64,000 bases of DNA from Agapanthus africanus. Its lineage: Eukaryota > Streptophyta > Magnoliopsida > Asparagales > Amaryllidaceae. A model generated the notes under the pieces. The model was not told the origin of the DNA, made no database searches, and was given only the letters and a program-made list of their open reading frames with translations. The stretch lies in NCBI GenBank assembly GCA_030015575.1, contig CM057339.1:694660761-694724760 (forward strand), given 5' to 3'. The first letter of the stretch is position 1. Each line of letters starts with the position of its first letter. Below, one piece after another: positions 21,457-32,480 of the stretch. A program made the position numbers and the translations under genes.

Positions 21457-22968
21457 CTAAATGAAACCCTCTGGCTGGTCCATATAGACACACTCCTCTA
21501 AATTTCCATTTAGAAAAGCGGTCTTTACATCCATCTGCCAAATCTCATAATCGTGGAAGGCAGCAAAGGCAAGAAGGATCCGAATGGATTTCAGCATAGC
21601 CACTGGAGAAAAGGTTTCGTCATAGTCCAAACCAGGTCTTTGACGAAAACCCTTTGCAACAAGTCTAGTTTTATAGGTCTCAACCTGTCCATCTACACCA
21701 ATCTTCCTTTTGAAGATCCACTTGCATCCTACGGGTTTTACCCCATCTGGAGCAACGTCCAACGTCCATACTTTGTTGGTGTACATGGACTCCATTTCGG
21801 TCCGCATTGCATCCAGCCATTTTACCGAGTCAACGCTCTGAATGGCCTGCTGGAAGCTAGTCGGCTCATCACTATCAATGATACAATCCTCTCTATCCCC
21901 GTCTATGAGAAAACCGTAGGATCTCTCGGGCGGATGAGACTGCCTACTACTCCTGCGGAGCGACGCAGGAATGTGCTGATCTTTCGAACCCTCTGGTTCT
22001 ACCAAGCTTTCAGTAATAGCTCGCGGTTCTGAAATTTCTTCCAGTTCTATTGCGCTCCCACTTATCTGATTTTCCAAAAACTCAGTTTCCAAGAAGTGGG
22101 CATGACGAGAAACAAAAACCTTTTGTTCTTCTTCGCAATAGAAGAAATATCCCTTGGAGTTCCTTGGATATCCCACAAACTTGCACTGTACTGAGCGTGC
22201 CTCGAGTTTGTCCGCATGCTGCTTTTTGACAAAAGCTGGACATTCCCATGTCTTAATGTGCTTAAGATAGGGTTTCTTCCCACACCACATCTGATATGGT
22301 GTGGTAGGCACAGTCTTAGTTAGAACTCGGTTCAAAAGGTATGCAGCTGATTCTAGTGCATATCCCCATAATGATCGCGGTAACTCAGCGTTACTCATCA
22401 TGGAACGTACCATATCCAATAGGGTCCGGTTCCGTCTCTCCGATACACCGTTATGTTGCGGAGTGTATGGAGGAGTAAGCTGAGAGAGAATTCCATTCTC
22501 TTTTAAGTAATCCAGGAACTCGGCACTCAAGTATTCACCACCTCGATCAGATCTCGGTGTCTTGATACTTTTGCCGGTTTGTTTTTCTACTTCATTTTTA
22601 TATTCCTGGAATTTTCCAAAGGCTTCGGATTTATGTTTCATTAAGAAGACATAACCGTACCTTGAAAAGTCATCCGTAAAAGTAATGAAGTAAGAATAAC
22701 CGCTTCGTGCATGCGTAGACATTGGACCGCACACGTCGCTGTGTATGAGTCCCAAAAGCTCGCTCGCTCTTACTCCGTGTCCAGTGAACGGAGTCTTTGT
22801 CATCTTTCCTTTGAGACAGGATTGACAAGTTGCATATGATTGATATTCGAACGGATCCAAATACCCTTTTGTATGTAAATTCGTCAACCTTCTCTCATTG
22901 ATGTGACCCAGTCTACAATGCCATAAGAAAGCCTGATTTGTTTTCGGAGACTTTCTTTTGTGTGTATT
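21457..22968 (-). pseudogene. copia integrase and RT N-terminal half (element A)
   Basis: It follows a TAG that ends the Gag-protease frame at 22969. It begins with the pre-integrase zinc-binding part (LWHCRLGHINE, CQSCLKGKMTK). The integrase core follows with catalytic Asp and Glu in LIHSDVCGPM, FTDDFSRYGYVFLMKH and TPQHNGVSERRNRTLLDMV. Next come the C-terminal linker (KFVGYPRNSKGY) and the RT fingers/palm (GCKWIFKRKIG, LDYDETFSPVAM, QMDVKTAFLNG). Order INT before RT is diagnostic of copia. The frame ends at TAG 21457-21459 inside RT. Confidence 0.88.
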
Positions 22969-24240
22969 CTAGACATTGAAAATCTGTGGTTGGTTTAATA
23001 CGTATATACCATTGCTTAATGTACCTGACCCAATCAAAACTTGATTAAGGTGAATGTTCACAACATTACTTACAAATGCAAATTCATAACCTTCTTTAGA
23101 TAATAAAGATACAGATATGATATTACAGGTTGCATTGGGTACAAAATAACAATCACGCAAAACCAAAACGTGTCCATCTGACAACCCCAAGTGATAGTCC
23201 CCCACAGACTCAGCATCCATGCCAGCTCCGTTTGCAACTCTGAGGGTCATATCACCTGCCTTCAAAACCTTACGCCTTCTTAGTGCCTGTAAAGAATTAC
23301 AGATATGAGATCCTGATCCGGTATCCAATACCCAGGATGTAGAGTTTATTGATAGACAGTTTTCAATAACATACACACCTGAAGCTGAAGCCGCAACTTG
23401 CTTCAGATCTTGGGTTCTGGCCTTCCAAGCCCTGCAATCCTTTTTCCAGTGTCCACTCTTGTGACAGTAAAAGCATTCTTCCTTTCCCACAAGCTTTCCC
23501 GCTACCTTTGTTGCCTTTGTCTTTCCCTTCGTATCCACTTTACTAACACCGCCCCTTGGTTTGGCGGGGGCTTTCTTCTTCTTTCCCTTGGCTCTCGCCT
23601 TGGATCTAGAAGAGGAAGATCCTCCTACAAACAAAGTGGATGTTTCCCTACCTTTCTGTAGGGTGCCCTCTGCACTCCTCAGCATGTTGAGGAGTTCTGA
23701 AAGTTCAACTTCTTTTTCTTGCAAGTTGAAGTTCAGGATGAACTGGGCGTAAGTGGAAGGAAGGGACTGGAAAATCAAATCCGTGTAGAGCTCGTTCTCT
23801 AACGTGGTCCCAAGGTCCGCGAGCTCCTCAATGAAGCCAATCATCTTAAGCACGTGTTCCGCTACTGATGATCCGACGGCCAATCTCGCCGAAAACAACT
23901 TTTTCGAGACTTCGTATCTGGCGATACGGGATTGCTCTCCATACAGTTCTTTTGTATGGAGAAATATGGATTCAAGGTCCATATTCTCGTGCCTCCTCTG
24001 ATGTTCATTGTCCATAGAGGCAAGCACGAGGCACTTGGCCTTCGTGCAATCGATTTCCCAGGTCTTACGGATTTCCTTATCTGCGATGCTGGTTTTGGGA
24101 CCTGGGACAGGGGGAGCTTTGGTGGTAAGGAGATACCCCAACTTGTCATAAGTGATTTCCATTTTGACATTCCTGAGCCAATCTTTGTAGTTTGGCCCCG
24201 TCAGTATGTTTTTATCTAGTAGTAACTTAAGTCCAGTCAT
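22969..24240 (-). pseudogene. copia Gag and protease (element A)
   Basis: I take the start at the ATG of MTGLKLLLDKNILTG (24240), because elements C and D share exactly this beginning; an ATG six codons upstream is not conserved. Gag contains ESIFLHTKELYGEQSR and SLPSTYAQFILNFN. A lysine-rich linker and a CCHC zinc knuckle (CFYCHKSGHWKKDC) follow, then the aspartic protease active site (WVLDTGSGSHICNS). The frame stops at TAG 22969-22971 where C has CAG in the same place (FNVQNT). The two in-frame stops of this polyprotein are therefore both CAG-to-TAG changes. Confidence 0.88.
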
Positions 24241-24738
24241 GATATTTGGTCGCTGCAATTAGGAGAGAGAGAAGAAACACTTTAGCATGATGCTCTTGCA
24301 AGTTTAGAGTGGTTTTTAATTTGTCTAAACAGGATGGCTCCCACTGTCTCTCGAATCCCTCCTCAAACCAAAAAGGAAGAATTAGTCAGGATCAATCTCA
24401 CCGTACAATGCTTGCTTAACCGTTCAGCCAGGCTAGTATCGGTACTTCGAGGGAGGTTTTCCAACGCTTTCGCGAAGTTCCTTAATTAAATAACCTCTTT
24501 TCCCTATGGGCGTAGCCCCGCTAACACCTTTCTAGACACCTACTTGGTTTATAACATTGATCGTTAAGTGAGAAATTTCCCGAGGAGTAGCATATACTCA
24601 CAGTAGGATCGGGATCCAAATATCATTGCGTGACAAAACTGAAGGAATCCTACCAGAATCATCACACTCCAAATGGTATGCAGCGCTAGCAAGTTTCAGT
24701 TCTTTTGAAACTCCCGATGTGGATTTTTGCCCCATGCT

Positions 24739-24948
24739 CTTATGACCTTGACTTTGGCCAACAAATCATAAGTCACATGTCAAGTTCTACCCGTCATTCT
24801 CCAGGTTAATTTGAACCCACCCGTACCTACCCTTGACTTTGGCCAACAAGACAGTACAACTGTCCCAAACCAACACATCTATTTATGCTGCACATGAACA
24901 CCCAATAGCTACCAATCACTATGCCTTGACTTTGGCCAACAAACATAG
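24739..24948 (-). other. triple hairpin array in copia A leader
   Basis: The plus-strand unit CCTTGACTTTGGCCAACA occurs three times (starts about 24746, 24831 and 24924). Each copy is bracketed by short inverted repeats: CTTATGA/TCATAAG (24739-24745, 24766-24772), GTAC/GTAC (24823, 24853) and CTATG/CATAG (24919-24923, 24944-24948). Confidence 0.6.
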
Positions 24949-25263
24949 CTTGAATACTATTGATTATCCATGTGAAACGACGGAGGGCTACGAATGGTTT
25001 TGGCGAAACCGTGAACGTAGTGAACTTGATATAATCGATGGAACGAGATAGCTTTTAAAAGGAGTGGCTTAAGCTCCGCGTTTAAAAGTTGTTTTTGAAA
25101 AGAAACCGAGTGGTTTTTGAAAGTGTTCCAACGACTCAACTTTGGTTTATTTTCTTGCATTAATTTAATGCGTCCCATCATTTAATCCTACCATTGCAGA
25201 AAACAATGAAAATATGACGTACGCTTATACCATCCGCATTCGCCACGGGGCCCCGTCATTACC

Positions 25264-25284
25264 CGTTAGGTTACTTAACTAACG
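25264..25284 (-). other. CGTTAG/CTAACG hairpin in copia A leader
   Basis: Six-base arms around loop GTTACTTAA. Same loop in C (44213-44233, one arm base changed) and D (53858-53878, perfect). Confidence 0.45.
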
Positions 25285-25510
25285 ACAGAGCGGGGGCTGG
25301 ACTAGCGCGGATGCAAAACATAAGTAACGCCTAAATAGATATCATATATAGATATACACATTCGTCACATGCAATGATAGCCATTCCAGATCACAGATGA
25401 ACACATTGGATATACTAGGAATCCGCAATCCGTACGAGCCTGTAACGAAGAGCGGATTACACGGTCACGATGAATAGCCAAGAACCCACCTTAGACCCCT
25501 ACGGGTGCGG

Positions 25511-25598
25511 CAAACTACCCGCCAAGTACCCGAAGCGAAGCAACCTCCCTCAACACCGTGAGTAGTCCACTCGGCACTTCGAGATACCCGGTAGTTTG
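25511..25598 (-). other. long-range stem in copia A leader
   Basis: CAAACTACC (25511-25519) pairs with GGTAGTTTG (25590-25598). In D the aligned place has CAAGTGA/TCACTTG (54128-54134, 54210-54216), a paired change. Confidence 0.55.
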
Positions 25599-26063
25599 TG
25601 CACCCCACCTTGGGTCTATCCTAGGAGCAAAAACACTAAAAGAAATTATACAATGACGGCTACAACCCCATCCCAGTTGTGCGGCCATATAAATAATATT
25701 ACATCAATTACAAATTACAAGAAATGAAAGAAAAAGAAAACTCTCATCTCACAACCCCCCGGCTATTCATCCGCGACAATCCAATGAATTCAAATACACA
25801 TACCATCAACATTACAGATCACAGATATGTATAACCCCCACTAATCTACGTATAGCGATTAGCAGACGTTCAATACATATATCACATCACAGATATAACC
25901 CGTTAGCTTAAGTCTTTAGAAGTTCGATCAAAACACGGATTTTTAGACCCTAAAAACAAATTTTGCTTTCTGGAAAATATGGGCAGAAAAAACATATTGT
26001 AAAAATCCCAAAACACCCCAGAAAACACACTGCAAGAAAATTCGCCCACGACCGAGTCAACTC

Positions 26064-26109
26064 GGCCGCGGATCCGCGGCGGGAGCATGCTCCTGCCGCG
26101 GTTCCGCGG
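26064..26109. other. paired CCGCGG palindromes in copia A leader
   Basis: GGCCGCGGATCCGCGGC (26064-26080) and CCGCGGTTCCGCGG (26096-26109) surround GGAGCATGCTCC, making one near-perfect inverted repeat of about 44 nt. It lies about 196 nt from the primer site. On the plus strand a TATAAAAAG follows at 26150-26158. Confidence 0.65.
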
Positions 26110-26304
26110 AGGTTTGACAGATTCCCTGGACCAATTTTCTACAGTGTGTTATAAAAAGCCTGAGCCGATTTTTAGTGTAAGATTTATTATTTTTTGAACA
26201 AGAAAAAAAATCGGCAGAAACTATACTTTTCGGGCGTGTTTCGTGACTTTTTCTTCGATCGAACTTCTAGTTACTTTGCTAACATGTTAGATAGTGTTTA
26301 ACTA

Positions 26305-26317
26305 GGTTTTGATACCA
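26305..26317 (-). other. primer binding site of copia A (tRNA-iMet type)
   Basis: On the minus strand TGGTATCAAAACC begins one base after the LTR end. It is a variant of the TGGTATCAGAGC initiator-Met site. Confidence 0.75.
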
Positions 26318-26318
26318 C

Positions 26319-28413
26319 TGTAAGTCCACGTTACCTCTCTAGGTACCTACGGGCTTTCGGAAATGATGAAAAATGATTTTTCTTTTGGTGGTAACATGGA
26401 CTCAAAATACGGATCTTTGTTAAACAACTATCTAACAATCATAACAAGAGTTTTACCTACTCGGTTAGGGGTTATACCTTAACTTGAACTCCTTCTCTTG
26501 GTCTCCTTATGGTGGTCGGATGGTTCTCTCCTCGTCGTCTCTTTGTGCCGAAGATGGATCCACCTGAAAGCTTCTACCTTTGACTTCAACCTCAAACTAG
26601 AGGAAACTAGAACACTTGGCTTGCTAGACTTTGTGTGCTAGGATGAGTAGAGGAGTGTGTTGGGTTTTATCTCTATGGTTCTTACTTCTCAACACACGAG
26701 ACAAGTGAACCATGAACTAGAGAGAGAGCAAGAGGAAGAGGGAGAGCTCAAGCATGAGAGAGAAAGGAAATGAAAGAATGAGCAAGACTTTTGCCATCCA
26801 AGCTCTCATAATCCAAAATCATGATAACAAGTAATAATAATTGAGTATTATGTGATGGTTGTTATCATATCAAGTGGCCATATCATTTCTTGCATTAAAT
26901 GCAATGTGTGAACAAATAAGCAAGCCAAGGTCAATGCCAAGAAATGATAGCCATTGTCATGATGATGGTTAACAAGTCCAACCTAGTCAACCGGTCAACT
27001 AAGTCAACAAGTCAACAAAGTCAACCATCAACAACCATGTCACAATAATACTTAATTAACATTATTGTTAATCATATTTCTTATTCTCATTAGGGTTTAG
27101 CAAAAGTCAACAGTCAACAACCCTAATGAGAATCCTCTGCCTCTGTCTCTCTGTCAACTGTGCATACACACCCGCATCCGCGTTCCGAGGAACACGAATA
27201 CAAACGAGATAAAACCAATCCCAAAACGTACACTAGGATCTGGCTTAAACCAAAGCCCGCTAGTGTTAACTGCCCGGACACTAAACGTGCACAAGTGCAC
27301 GGATGTGACCGAACCCTGTCGCAAAACCATGCGACCTCTACTCTTTTGCCTAAAGGCGAATAGCTCTCTGTGTGAGACTCTAAAGACTCGACACTATGCT
27401 GGCAGTGGGTTTAACCACAGACCGCAAGCGGCACTAGCTGTGCGTAACGGCTCCCAGGTAGATGCCGATAAGAAGACGGACGAGGTGAAACCCATCTGAA
27501 CTCCTACTGAGCCTGAATGTGACAATCTGCGTACAGTCCGGTCTGTTCGTCTGAGAATATCGCATGGCGGGCCTAGGGGGCGGTAAACGTCAGTCCCCTA
27601 ATAGCGGTACAAGTCGTGTCGGAGTGTAGCCCAGAACACCCTGAGATAACACTGGAAACCTACCAGTATATCTCGCTTGCCCTGGCCAGGGACTTTGTGT
27701 AATGGCTCTCCAAGACACAGCGTGATATCAACCCCCAATACCGGGAGAGACGAATCCTGTCTAACCGTCACTGCCTCCAAGTGCTTCGGGACTGCACCCA
27801 ACTACTACCTGTTTGCACGACTCCTTTGAGCCGTGGTAGGGTAGTAATCTAAATACAGTGGGAACACACTTGAGGCGAAGTGACAGTGTCAAGTCAGCGG
27901 ACTAAGCTGTACTCATGTCACCTGGGAACTGATAACTGACGATAAGTATAGTACCAACCAACAGTTCCCGACGAGTCCTGTCCAGTGTACTCGTAACCTA
28001 ACGAGCACCCGCATACTATCTCAAGTACGACGTACTGACGGCTGTAGGACAGACCGTCTCCCCTGCTGGGATGAGAAGCGCATACGCTAGTCTACTCCGG
28101 AGTATCGATGCCCTGTCTCGATAGTCCTACGACTAGGGACCTGCATAAGGATGTGCTTGTGGATTACCCAGCCCCCACGAGTGTGACTGCCATCACAACG
28201 CTGGTAATCAAGCAAAGATCCTAAGGGCTCCACTAATGTGTATAGGTGATATACTAAAATAAACACATGTACACATTAAAGCAGAAACAAACTAAGTAGC
28301 ATACTACTATTTTGAGCAAGATTGTCTATACAAGGTGAATATCCTAAGCTTCCATTAAGTAATATACAAACTAGTATGATACAGTAATGGCCTCTAGGTC
28401 ATATACACTAACA
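26319..28413 (-). repeat. 5' LTR of copia A
   Basis: Same length and ends as the copy at 18181-20275. It contains the palindrome CCCTGGCCAGGG (27680-27691). ORFs 27160-27499 and 27598-27801 are mirrored in the other LTR, but their frames carry no recognisable protein. Confidence 0.92.
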
Positions 28414-28664
28414 TTTCTAACCTAGATACTAAACTGTAAGAGTAGAATCGATGTTAACTTATGAAACTAGCTTGACGGGATTTTGTGGGTAGTATCCGCT
28501 GAAAACCCTCAGGAGACAACACTCCTCCTACTATGGACACCTAGAGGTTTAACGGCTTGTTGCACGAGCTCAGTGTAATCGCGTTCCGTGCGAAAGTGAG
28601 GTTAGAACTTTTTGTGAATAATTGGTTTTGCACGGGACGAGCAAAAGTTAAGTTTGGGGGTATT
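28414..28664 (+). other. 3' end of element B interior, conserved block and polypurine tract
   Basis: B resumes after A. The segment 28480-28582 is almost identical to 39469-39572 of element F and includes AGGAG/CTCCT arms (28511-28515, 28522-28526). A purine-rich AAGTTTGGGGGTATT (about 28650-28664) precedes the 3' LTR and acts as the polypurine tract. Confidence 0.7.
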
Positions 28665-30332
28665 TGTTCACACCAGAATATTGCATTTAATACCGCCCAT
28701 TCTTATGCTCGTTTGTTTATATGCAGGTGATTTTAATCCGTGTTTGCTACATATTTACAGGCTACAGGTTCCTAGTCCAAAACAATGCAAACGATACAAA
28801 ATCTCCACAGTTACGCTAAAATGCAGAACATCTGTTGCCAACAGATAATAGCCGGGTTCCGGTCACCCGTATCCGTCCAGTGCCGCGTACCGGTTCCTGA
28901 GACAAGATATATGACAATGGTCATTCGTGTCTCAGACAAGCACAGAGCACGAGAGGCGCAGCACAAAACTCAATGGGTGCGCGGAGCTCGAGGGAGATGA
29001 GGTCAAATGTATTATTTTTGATGCCATTTTGGACTGTTGCAGATTTGGAGAAATTGTTGATGCAATTTGCAATTTGGAGCATGTAGAACAACAGAAGAAA
29101 GCAACACAAGAAAACCCACAAAATCCAACAAGCCAACTCCCCAAAAGAGCCGCGGATCCACGGCCAATATGGCGAATCGGCGGCGGATCCGCGGCCGAGT
29201 TAACTAGTGCCAACTCGGATTTTGGGGGTAGTTTGGATATTTCATTTCGGCAGAGAATATTGCCCTAGGGTTTCAGCACGCAGCTTATAAATAGCCCAGT
29301 TTTGTGCCAAGCCAAGGGTCTTCTTTTCATGCCTATTTTTGTTAGGTTTTAGTATAGTTTAGTTTAGCTTCTTCTTCTTCTTCATTCTTTCCTCCATGAA
29401 AATTGTAGTGAGAGCTTTTTGAGTGGAAGATCAATGAAGATGAGGGTTTTTAGTATCTTGTCTCTTTTATTTCTTGCCTTGTAATTAACTAGTTGTTATT
29501 TTTCTTCTTGCTCTTTTCCTTCTCTCTCATTTCCGTATTATTTTCAAGCGATGATATTTCGATGGAGTTCCTTGCTTAGGTGAGGACCCAAGAGTTAGCT
29601 TGCACCATTTGTAAAACCGTATTTTCCTTTTCCGTATTTTCTTCCTTCTTATTTTGTTTTATTTTCTTTTATAATGTATGAATAATTCCATATTTGTTAA
29701 GGCTAAGGAAGGTGGTATGAGGGACGGAAAAATCCCTTGTGCTTCTCTTCGCCAAACATCTTGAAATGAACCCCGACCAAACAAATGCAACCCCTCACTT
29801 AGACGCGCTATACGTGACATGTAGCCGCGGCCTAAGTCGAGAAGTCCTTTAAGCGCACTACAACGTGACATGTAGTTGCGACTTAATTGGATACATGGTT
29901 GCGGGTGTTTGGCCGAGGGTCGGAAATAAGCGTATTTAGCGGACGGACAAGGGGCACTAGGAATGGATTTAGAGTTGGAAAGCTTTCTTAAACTCGCAAA
30001 TCCCATTCCTATGTCCTCCTAATCCCTGCTACTTTCGATTATTCCAACATCGTTTTAAGAATGACAAAAGATAAGCACAAGGCTAATCCTAACTCTACTA
30101 ACCAACGTTAACCTTAACAAGCTTACTGGAACATAAAATACGAACACTTAGGATAGAAGTGAACAAACATATACACATTCTTTATTGACTCGTCTAAAAC
30201 TTGAACGGACATACAACCATCTCCCTGCGGATCGACCCGCGCTCAACCGGCTAGCTGCAAAGCGACACCGTCCTGATCGTGGTTATAAATTTAGAACTCT
30301 TAAAACTAGACACGCCAAACACGTGCTGATCA
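28665..30332 (+). repeat. 3' LTR of element B (1668 bp)
   Basis: Starts TGTTCACACCAG, ends GCTGATCA. It lacks about 46 bp of T-rich sequence present in the 5' LTR near 13310-13350. TATA box at 29286-29294. The following GAACC repeats the sequence before the 5' LTR. Confidence 0.88.
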
Positions 30333-30543
30333 GAACCCAAAGCCGACGAGAGTCCAGATACAGAAAGAGACGAGGAGATGTGTGCTCGAGAACCCCTGGG
30401 AGTATAAAGAGACAAGCTTTCTCCACGGAATACCGGAGTGAGCAGAGACGCCGATAGGGGCATGAGGGCCGCGGGGGCCTGAATGAATATCCTTGCTCGT
30501 ATCTGAGGAGGATGCAACTCCGGAACATGCTAGCTGTGATATA
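30333..30543 (-). mobile_element. CACTA transposon K, middle fragment
   Basis: A 211-bp island between elements B and C. Its left edge carries the GAACC duplication shared with 12474-12478. Its right edge, ATATA (30539-30543), recurs at 57766-57770. Removing B and C joins it to the other CACTA pieces. Minus-strand frames are open (for example RYEQGYSFRPPRPSC), but I could not align any to a known protein; it may be exon, intron or both. Confidence 0.65.
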
Positions 30544-32464
30544 TGTAAGTCGACGTTAGACACCCCACATGATGCGGGGAGGCGGAATAGGTAAAACAAT
30601 CATTTTGTTTAAACTAACATTGACTAACTTTACGGATCTTTGCCAAACCCTAACTAACAACAACATAGAAGTTATTAGCTACTATTAAAGATGATTATAC
30701 CTAATGAATCAAGTCCTTCTTGTTCTCGTAGACCACTTCCTCGTCGGCCTCCTCGTTGTGATAGAAGATCCACCCGAGAGCTACTTCTCCAAGCTAAACC
30801 TCTCACTTGAGGTAACTAGGTTGCTATGAGTGATAATCAAAGTAACCTAGAGGATGTAGAATGGGATTAAGGATCTAATAGTCTTGCTAACCCTTGGATC
30901 TCAACACATGAGAGGTTAGGGTTAGTTCTTTGAAGAGAGAGAGAGAGAGCTTGAGGAGAGAGAAGGTGAGAGTGAGAATGATATGAAATAATATCTCATT
31001 TAGAATATATGAAGCATAATAATTATTAAATGAATAATCAAATGATCATATCAACCATGCTTCATTTATTCACTTTGTGTGATTCATCTCATGAGTCATT
31101 AAGAAATAAATGCATCATTAACTCCTTTGGATGAATCACACCATGAATCATTAAACCATTTAATGCAAATTCCACCTAAGCCTCCAACTCATCAATCTTC
31201 TAGAAGCTTCTCGACTAATTACGAGAATGCCCCTCCCATCAGTGAAAACACGGAAATACTGAGACTGTATAAATCCAATAATCCAATACTAGAATCTGGC
31301 TTAAACCAAAGCCTACTAGTAAAAACTGTCCGAACATCGTACGTGCGTAAAAACACATATGTGTCCGAACCCTGTCGTAAAACCATACGACCTCTATATC
31401 GTTTCGCCCGAAGCAGGGAAACTCTCTGTGTGGGACTCTAAAGACTCGACTACTACGCTGGCAGTGGGTTTAACCACAGGCCGCAAGCGGTACAAGCTGT
31501 ACGTAACGGTCCCCAGGTAGATGTCGATAAGAAGGCCGATGAGGAAACCCATCCGAACTCCTACTGAGCCTGATGTGACAATCTCCGTACAGTCCGGTCT
31601 GTTCGTCTATGACTATCACATATCGGGCCTAGGGGGGCGGCAAGCGTCAGTCCCCTAAAAGCGGTATAAGTCGTGTCTGAGTGAAGCCCATTACACCTTG
31701 AGAAGCTACTGGAAATCCTACCAGTAAATCTCGCTTGCCCTGGCCAGGGACTTTGCGTAATGGCTCTCCAAACACAGCGCGATATCAACTCCCAATACCG
31801 GGAGAGATGAATCCTATCTATCCGCCACTGCCTCCAAGTGCTTCGGGACTGCACCCAACTGCTACCTATTTGTACGACTCCTTTGAGCCGTGGTAGGGTA
31901 GAAATCTAAGAACAGTGGGAACACACTCGAGGCGAAGCAGTAGTGTCAAGTCTGCAGACTATGCTGTACTCATGTCACCTGGGAACTGTTAACTGACGAC
32001 GGGTATAATACCAACTAACAGTTCCCTGCGAGTCCTATCCGGTATACCCGTAACCCAACGAGCACCTGTATACTATCTCCAGTATGACATACTGATGGCT
32101 GTGGGACAGACCATCTTCCCAACTGGGATGAGAAGCGTACACACTAGTCTACTCCGGAGTATCGATGCCCTGTCTCGATAATCCTATGACTAGGGACCTG
32201 AAAAAGGATGTGCTTGTAGACTACCCAGCCCCCACTAGTGTGACTGCCATCACAACGCTGGTAGTCAAGAAAGATCCTAAGGGCTCTATTAATATGTATT
32301 CTCGATATGCTAACATATACACATATTAAGATAGATAAAAACCAAGTAGCGTACTACCATGTTTAGCAAGACTGTTAATATAACTGTGAATATTCCAAGC
32401 TTCCATTAAGTAATATACAAGCTAGTATGATACAATAATGGCCCCTAGGGCATATACACTAACA
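30544..32464 (-). repeat. 3' LTR of copia C (1921 bp)
   Basis: On the minus strand it begins TGTTAGTGTATATGCC and ends GTCGACTTACA. Polypurine tract at 32465-32480. Contains CCCTGGCCAGGG at 31738-31749. Confidence 0.9.
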
Positions 32465-32480
32465 ATCTCCCACTTGCACT
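32465..32480 (-). other. polypurine tract of copia C
   Basis: Minus-strand AGTGCAAGTGGGAGAT directly before the LTR start; same as in A. Confidence 0.75.

Larger units (their letters stand above)
24241..26304 (-). other. long 5' leader of copia A (about 2.06 kb)
   Basis: Sequence between the primer site and gag, with no conserved ORF. It holds structural modules also found in C and D: a triple hairpin array (24739-24948), a CGTTAG/CTAACG hairpin (25264-25284), a long-range stem (25511-25598) and a paired palindrome (26064-26109). Such leaders usually hold packaging and dimerisation signals; that role is inferred. Confidence 0.6.
18181..28413 (-). mobile_element. complete Ty1/copia retrotransposon A (10.2 kb)
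   Basis: Two LTRs of 2095 bp each (18181-20275 and 26319-28413) flank a leader, a polyprotein region on the minus strand and a polypurine tract. By eye the LTRs differ at a few tens of positions (roughly 98% identity). The flanks TTTAT (18176-18180) and TTTCT (28414-28418) are a 5-bp target duplication with one mismatch. It is inserted in the 3' non-coding region of B. The polyprotein is one frame with only two premature stops, so it is one of the better preserved copia copies here. Confidence 0.92.
12479..30332 (+). mobile_element. non-autonomous gypsy-type LTR retrotransposon B
   Basis: Two LTRs (12479-14192 and 28665-30332) share start TGTTCACACCAG and end GTGCTGATCA. Perfect 5-bp duplications GAACC flank them (12474-12478 and 30333-30337). 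The primer site TGGCGCCGTTGCCGGGGA matches the 3' end of plant tRNA-Asp, typical of Athila/Tat-type gypsy elements. The interior has one degenerate ORF and no protease, RT or integrase. Without the nested copia A (18181-28413) it would be about 7.6 kb. The LTRs differ by an indel of about 46 bp and many substitutions, so this is an older insertion than F. Confidence 0.88.

Noticed and set aside
21553-22032. Plus-strand 159-aa ORF, repeated at 33742-34221
   Set aside because: Antisense shadow of the conserved RT/linker coding region of copia A and C.
24833-25051. ORF of 72 aa in the copia A leader
   Set aside because: Covers the hairpin array; the frame is not maintained in C and D, so RNA structure explains the conservation better.
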